This document shows, in pieces, positions 11,623 to 12,506 of a stretch of DNA of 12,506 nt. Location of the stretch: contig DATNBR010000055.1 in the NCBI GenBank assembly GCA_035571875.1, positions 1 to 12,506 of the forward strand, read 5' to 3'. This DNA is from Parafrigoribacterium_A sp035571875. Lineage in GTDB: Bacteria; Actinomycetota; Actinomycetes; Actinomycetales; Microbacteriaceae. The notes below the pieces were generated by a model. It saw only the letters and a list, made by a program, of their open reading frames with translations. It ran no database searches and was not told the origin of the DNA. Within the stretch, counting starts at the first letter, position 1; every line of letters starts with the position of its first letter. The translations under genes and the position numbers were made by a program.

Positions 11623-12506
11623 ATGTATCGCATCCTCTTCTCCCTGTTCCTGTCCAAACTCGACCCCGAAAACGCGCATCACCTCGCGTTCCTGGTGATC
11701 CGCTGGCTGCCGCGACTCGGCATCGGTGCCTTGGCGCGGCTTCTGACGCGCCCGCACGCCTCGCTCGGAGTCGACACGCTCGGCCTACACTTCGAGTCAC
11801 CGTTCGGCGTCGCCGCGGGCTTTGACAAGAACGCGGACGCCGTCATGGGGCTCTGGCAACTGGGCTTCGGTCACATCGAAGCCGGCACGATCACGGCTCG
11901 GGCCCAGCCGGGCAACGACCGCCCCAGGCTGTTCCGGCTCGTCAGGGACCGCGCCGTCATCAACCGCATGGGGTTCAACAACCGAGGTGCCGTGGATGCT
12001 GCTCCGCGCCTGCGGTCGCTCGTCACCAGGACGCGCCGCCCGATCATCGGTGTCAACATCGGCAAGAGCCGGGTCGTGGATGTCGCTGACGCCGTCGAGG
12101 ACTACCTCGTGAGCACGAGGCTGCTCGCGCCATCCGCCGACTATCTCGCCGTCAACGTGAGCTCCCCGAACACCCCGGGGCTGCGTGGCCTGCAGTCCAC
12201 CGAGAAGCTCGAACCGCTGTTGACCGCGGTGAGGGATGCCGCGGGGGAGACCCCCGTACTCGTGAAGATCTCACCGGATCTCGCGGACGCCGACATCGTC
12301 GAGATCGCGCAGCTCGCCGTGACGCTGGGGCTTGACGGCATCATCGCGACAAACACCACGATCGCGCGCGACGGGCTCGTCGCCCCGGCCAGTGTCGTCG
12401 AGAGCTTCGGCGCGGGTGGGCTGTCCGGTGCGCCGCTGGCCGAGAGGTCCCTCGCCGTGCTCAGGCTCATCCGCACGGTCGTGCCGCAGGAGCTGTGCGT
12501 GATCTC
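11623..12506 (+). CDS. pyrD: Dihydroorotate dehydrogenase, quinone-type (class 2), C-terminus cut off
   Basis: PyrD oxidises dihydroorotate to orotate in pyrimidine synthesis; class 2 enzymes pass the electrons via FMN to membrane quinones. The first 294 residues are present and the gene runs off the window end. The class 2 features are an N-terminal amphipathic membrane-binding segment (MYRILFSLFLSKLDPENAHH and following helices, about 1-45), F-G-V-A-A-G-F-D-K-N (61-70), N-R-M-G-F-N-N-R-G (114-122), the V-N-V-S-S-P-N-T-P-G-L-R signature (177-188) with the catalytic serine at 180 or 181 by family alignment, V-K-I-S-P-D with K215, T-N-T-T (243-246) and G-G-L-S-G (265-269), which bind FMN and substrate. 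ATG 11623 lies 48 bases after nrdR. Roughly 50 C-terminal residues should be missing. Confidence 0.95.
   Translation, partial: MYRILFSLFLSKLDPENAHHLAFLVIRWLPRLGIGALARLLTRPHASLGVDTLGLHFESPFGVAAGFDKNADAVMGLWQLGFGHIEAGTITARAQPGNDRPRLFRLVRDRAVINRMGFNNRGAVDAAPRLRSLVTRTRRPIIGVNIGKSRVVDVADAVEDYLVSTRLLAPSADYLAVNVSSPNTPGLRGLQSTEKLEPLLTAVRDAAGETPVLVKISPDLADADIVEIAQLAVTLGLDGIIATNTTIARDGLVAPASVVESFGAGGLSGAPLAERSLAVLRLIRTVVPQELCVI

Overview
The window is a stretch of core chromosome from a high-GC actinobacterium. Gene order and protein sequence point to the family Microbacteriaceae (order Micrococcales). The pointers are an FtsZ with the actinobacterial N-terminus and a C-terminal acidic run ending in VPDFLK, the order ftsQ-ftsZ-yggS-sepF-yggT-wag31, and a DnaE closely resembling mycobacterial DnaE1 as I remember it. 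The family call is inferred from remembered homologues and was not searched. Codon use and GC content look even throughout. I see no mobile element, CRISPR array, tRNA, rRNA, prophage or toxin-antitoxin gene.

Layout. Positions 1-3181 are the downstream end of the division and cell-wall cluster: the 3' end of ftsQ, a 155-base gap carrying a promoter-like hexamer and a striking palindrome, then ftsZ, a PLP-binding YggS-family protein, sepF and yggT, all on the + strand with short gaps. Positions 3182-3307 hold a probable terminator-like hairpin and a repeat-rich promoter region for wag31 (DivIVA). wag31 is followed without a gap by lspA (TTG start inside wag31), then rluD-type pseudouridine synthase 3 bases later, then dnaE (replicative DNA polymerase III alpha subunit) after 57 bases. 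A single minus-strand gene, a flavin-reductase-domain protein (9112-9642), converges on dnaE and diverges from hisD. hisD, nrdR and a truncated pyrD (cut by the window end) complete the + strand.

How the genes work together. FtsQ, FtsZ, SepF, YggT and Wag31 serve septum assembly and polar growth. SepF anchors the FtsZ C-terminal tail to the membrane, and Wag31 marks curved membrane and poles. LspA finishes lipoprotein maturation, RluD modifies 23S rRNA, and DnaE replicates the chromosome with an apparently intact PHP proofreading site. HisD (last steps of histidine synthesis), NrdR (repressor of ribonucleotide reductase) and PyrD (pyrimidine synthesis) are housekeeping metabolism.

I found no previously undescribed multi-gene system here; this is ordinary core genome. 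What deserves a second look is non-coding: the near-perfect 14-bp-arm palindrome at the ftsZ promoter start, the phased CGTTA repeats and palindrome before wag31, two palindromes plus a possible upstream ORF between the flavin reductase and hisD, and an identical TANNNT-9 nt-ATG arrangement before hisD, nrdR and pyrD that suggests leaderless mRNAs.
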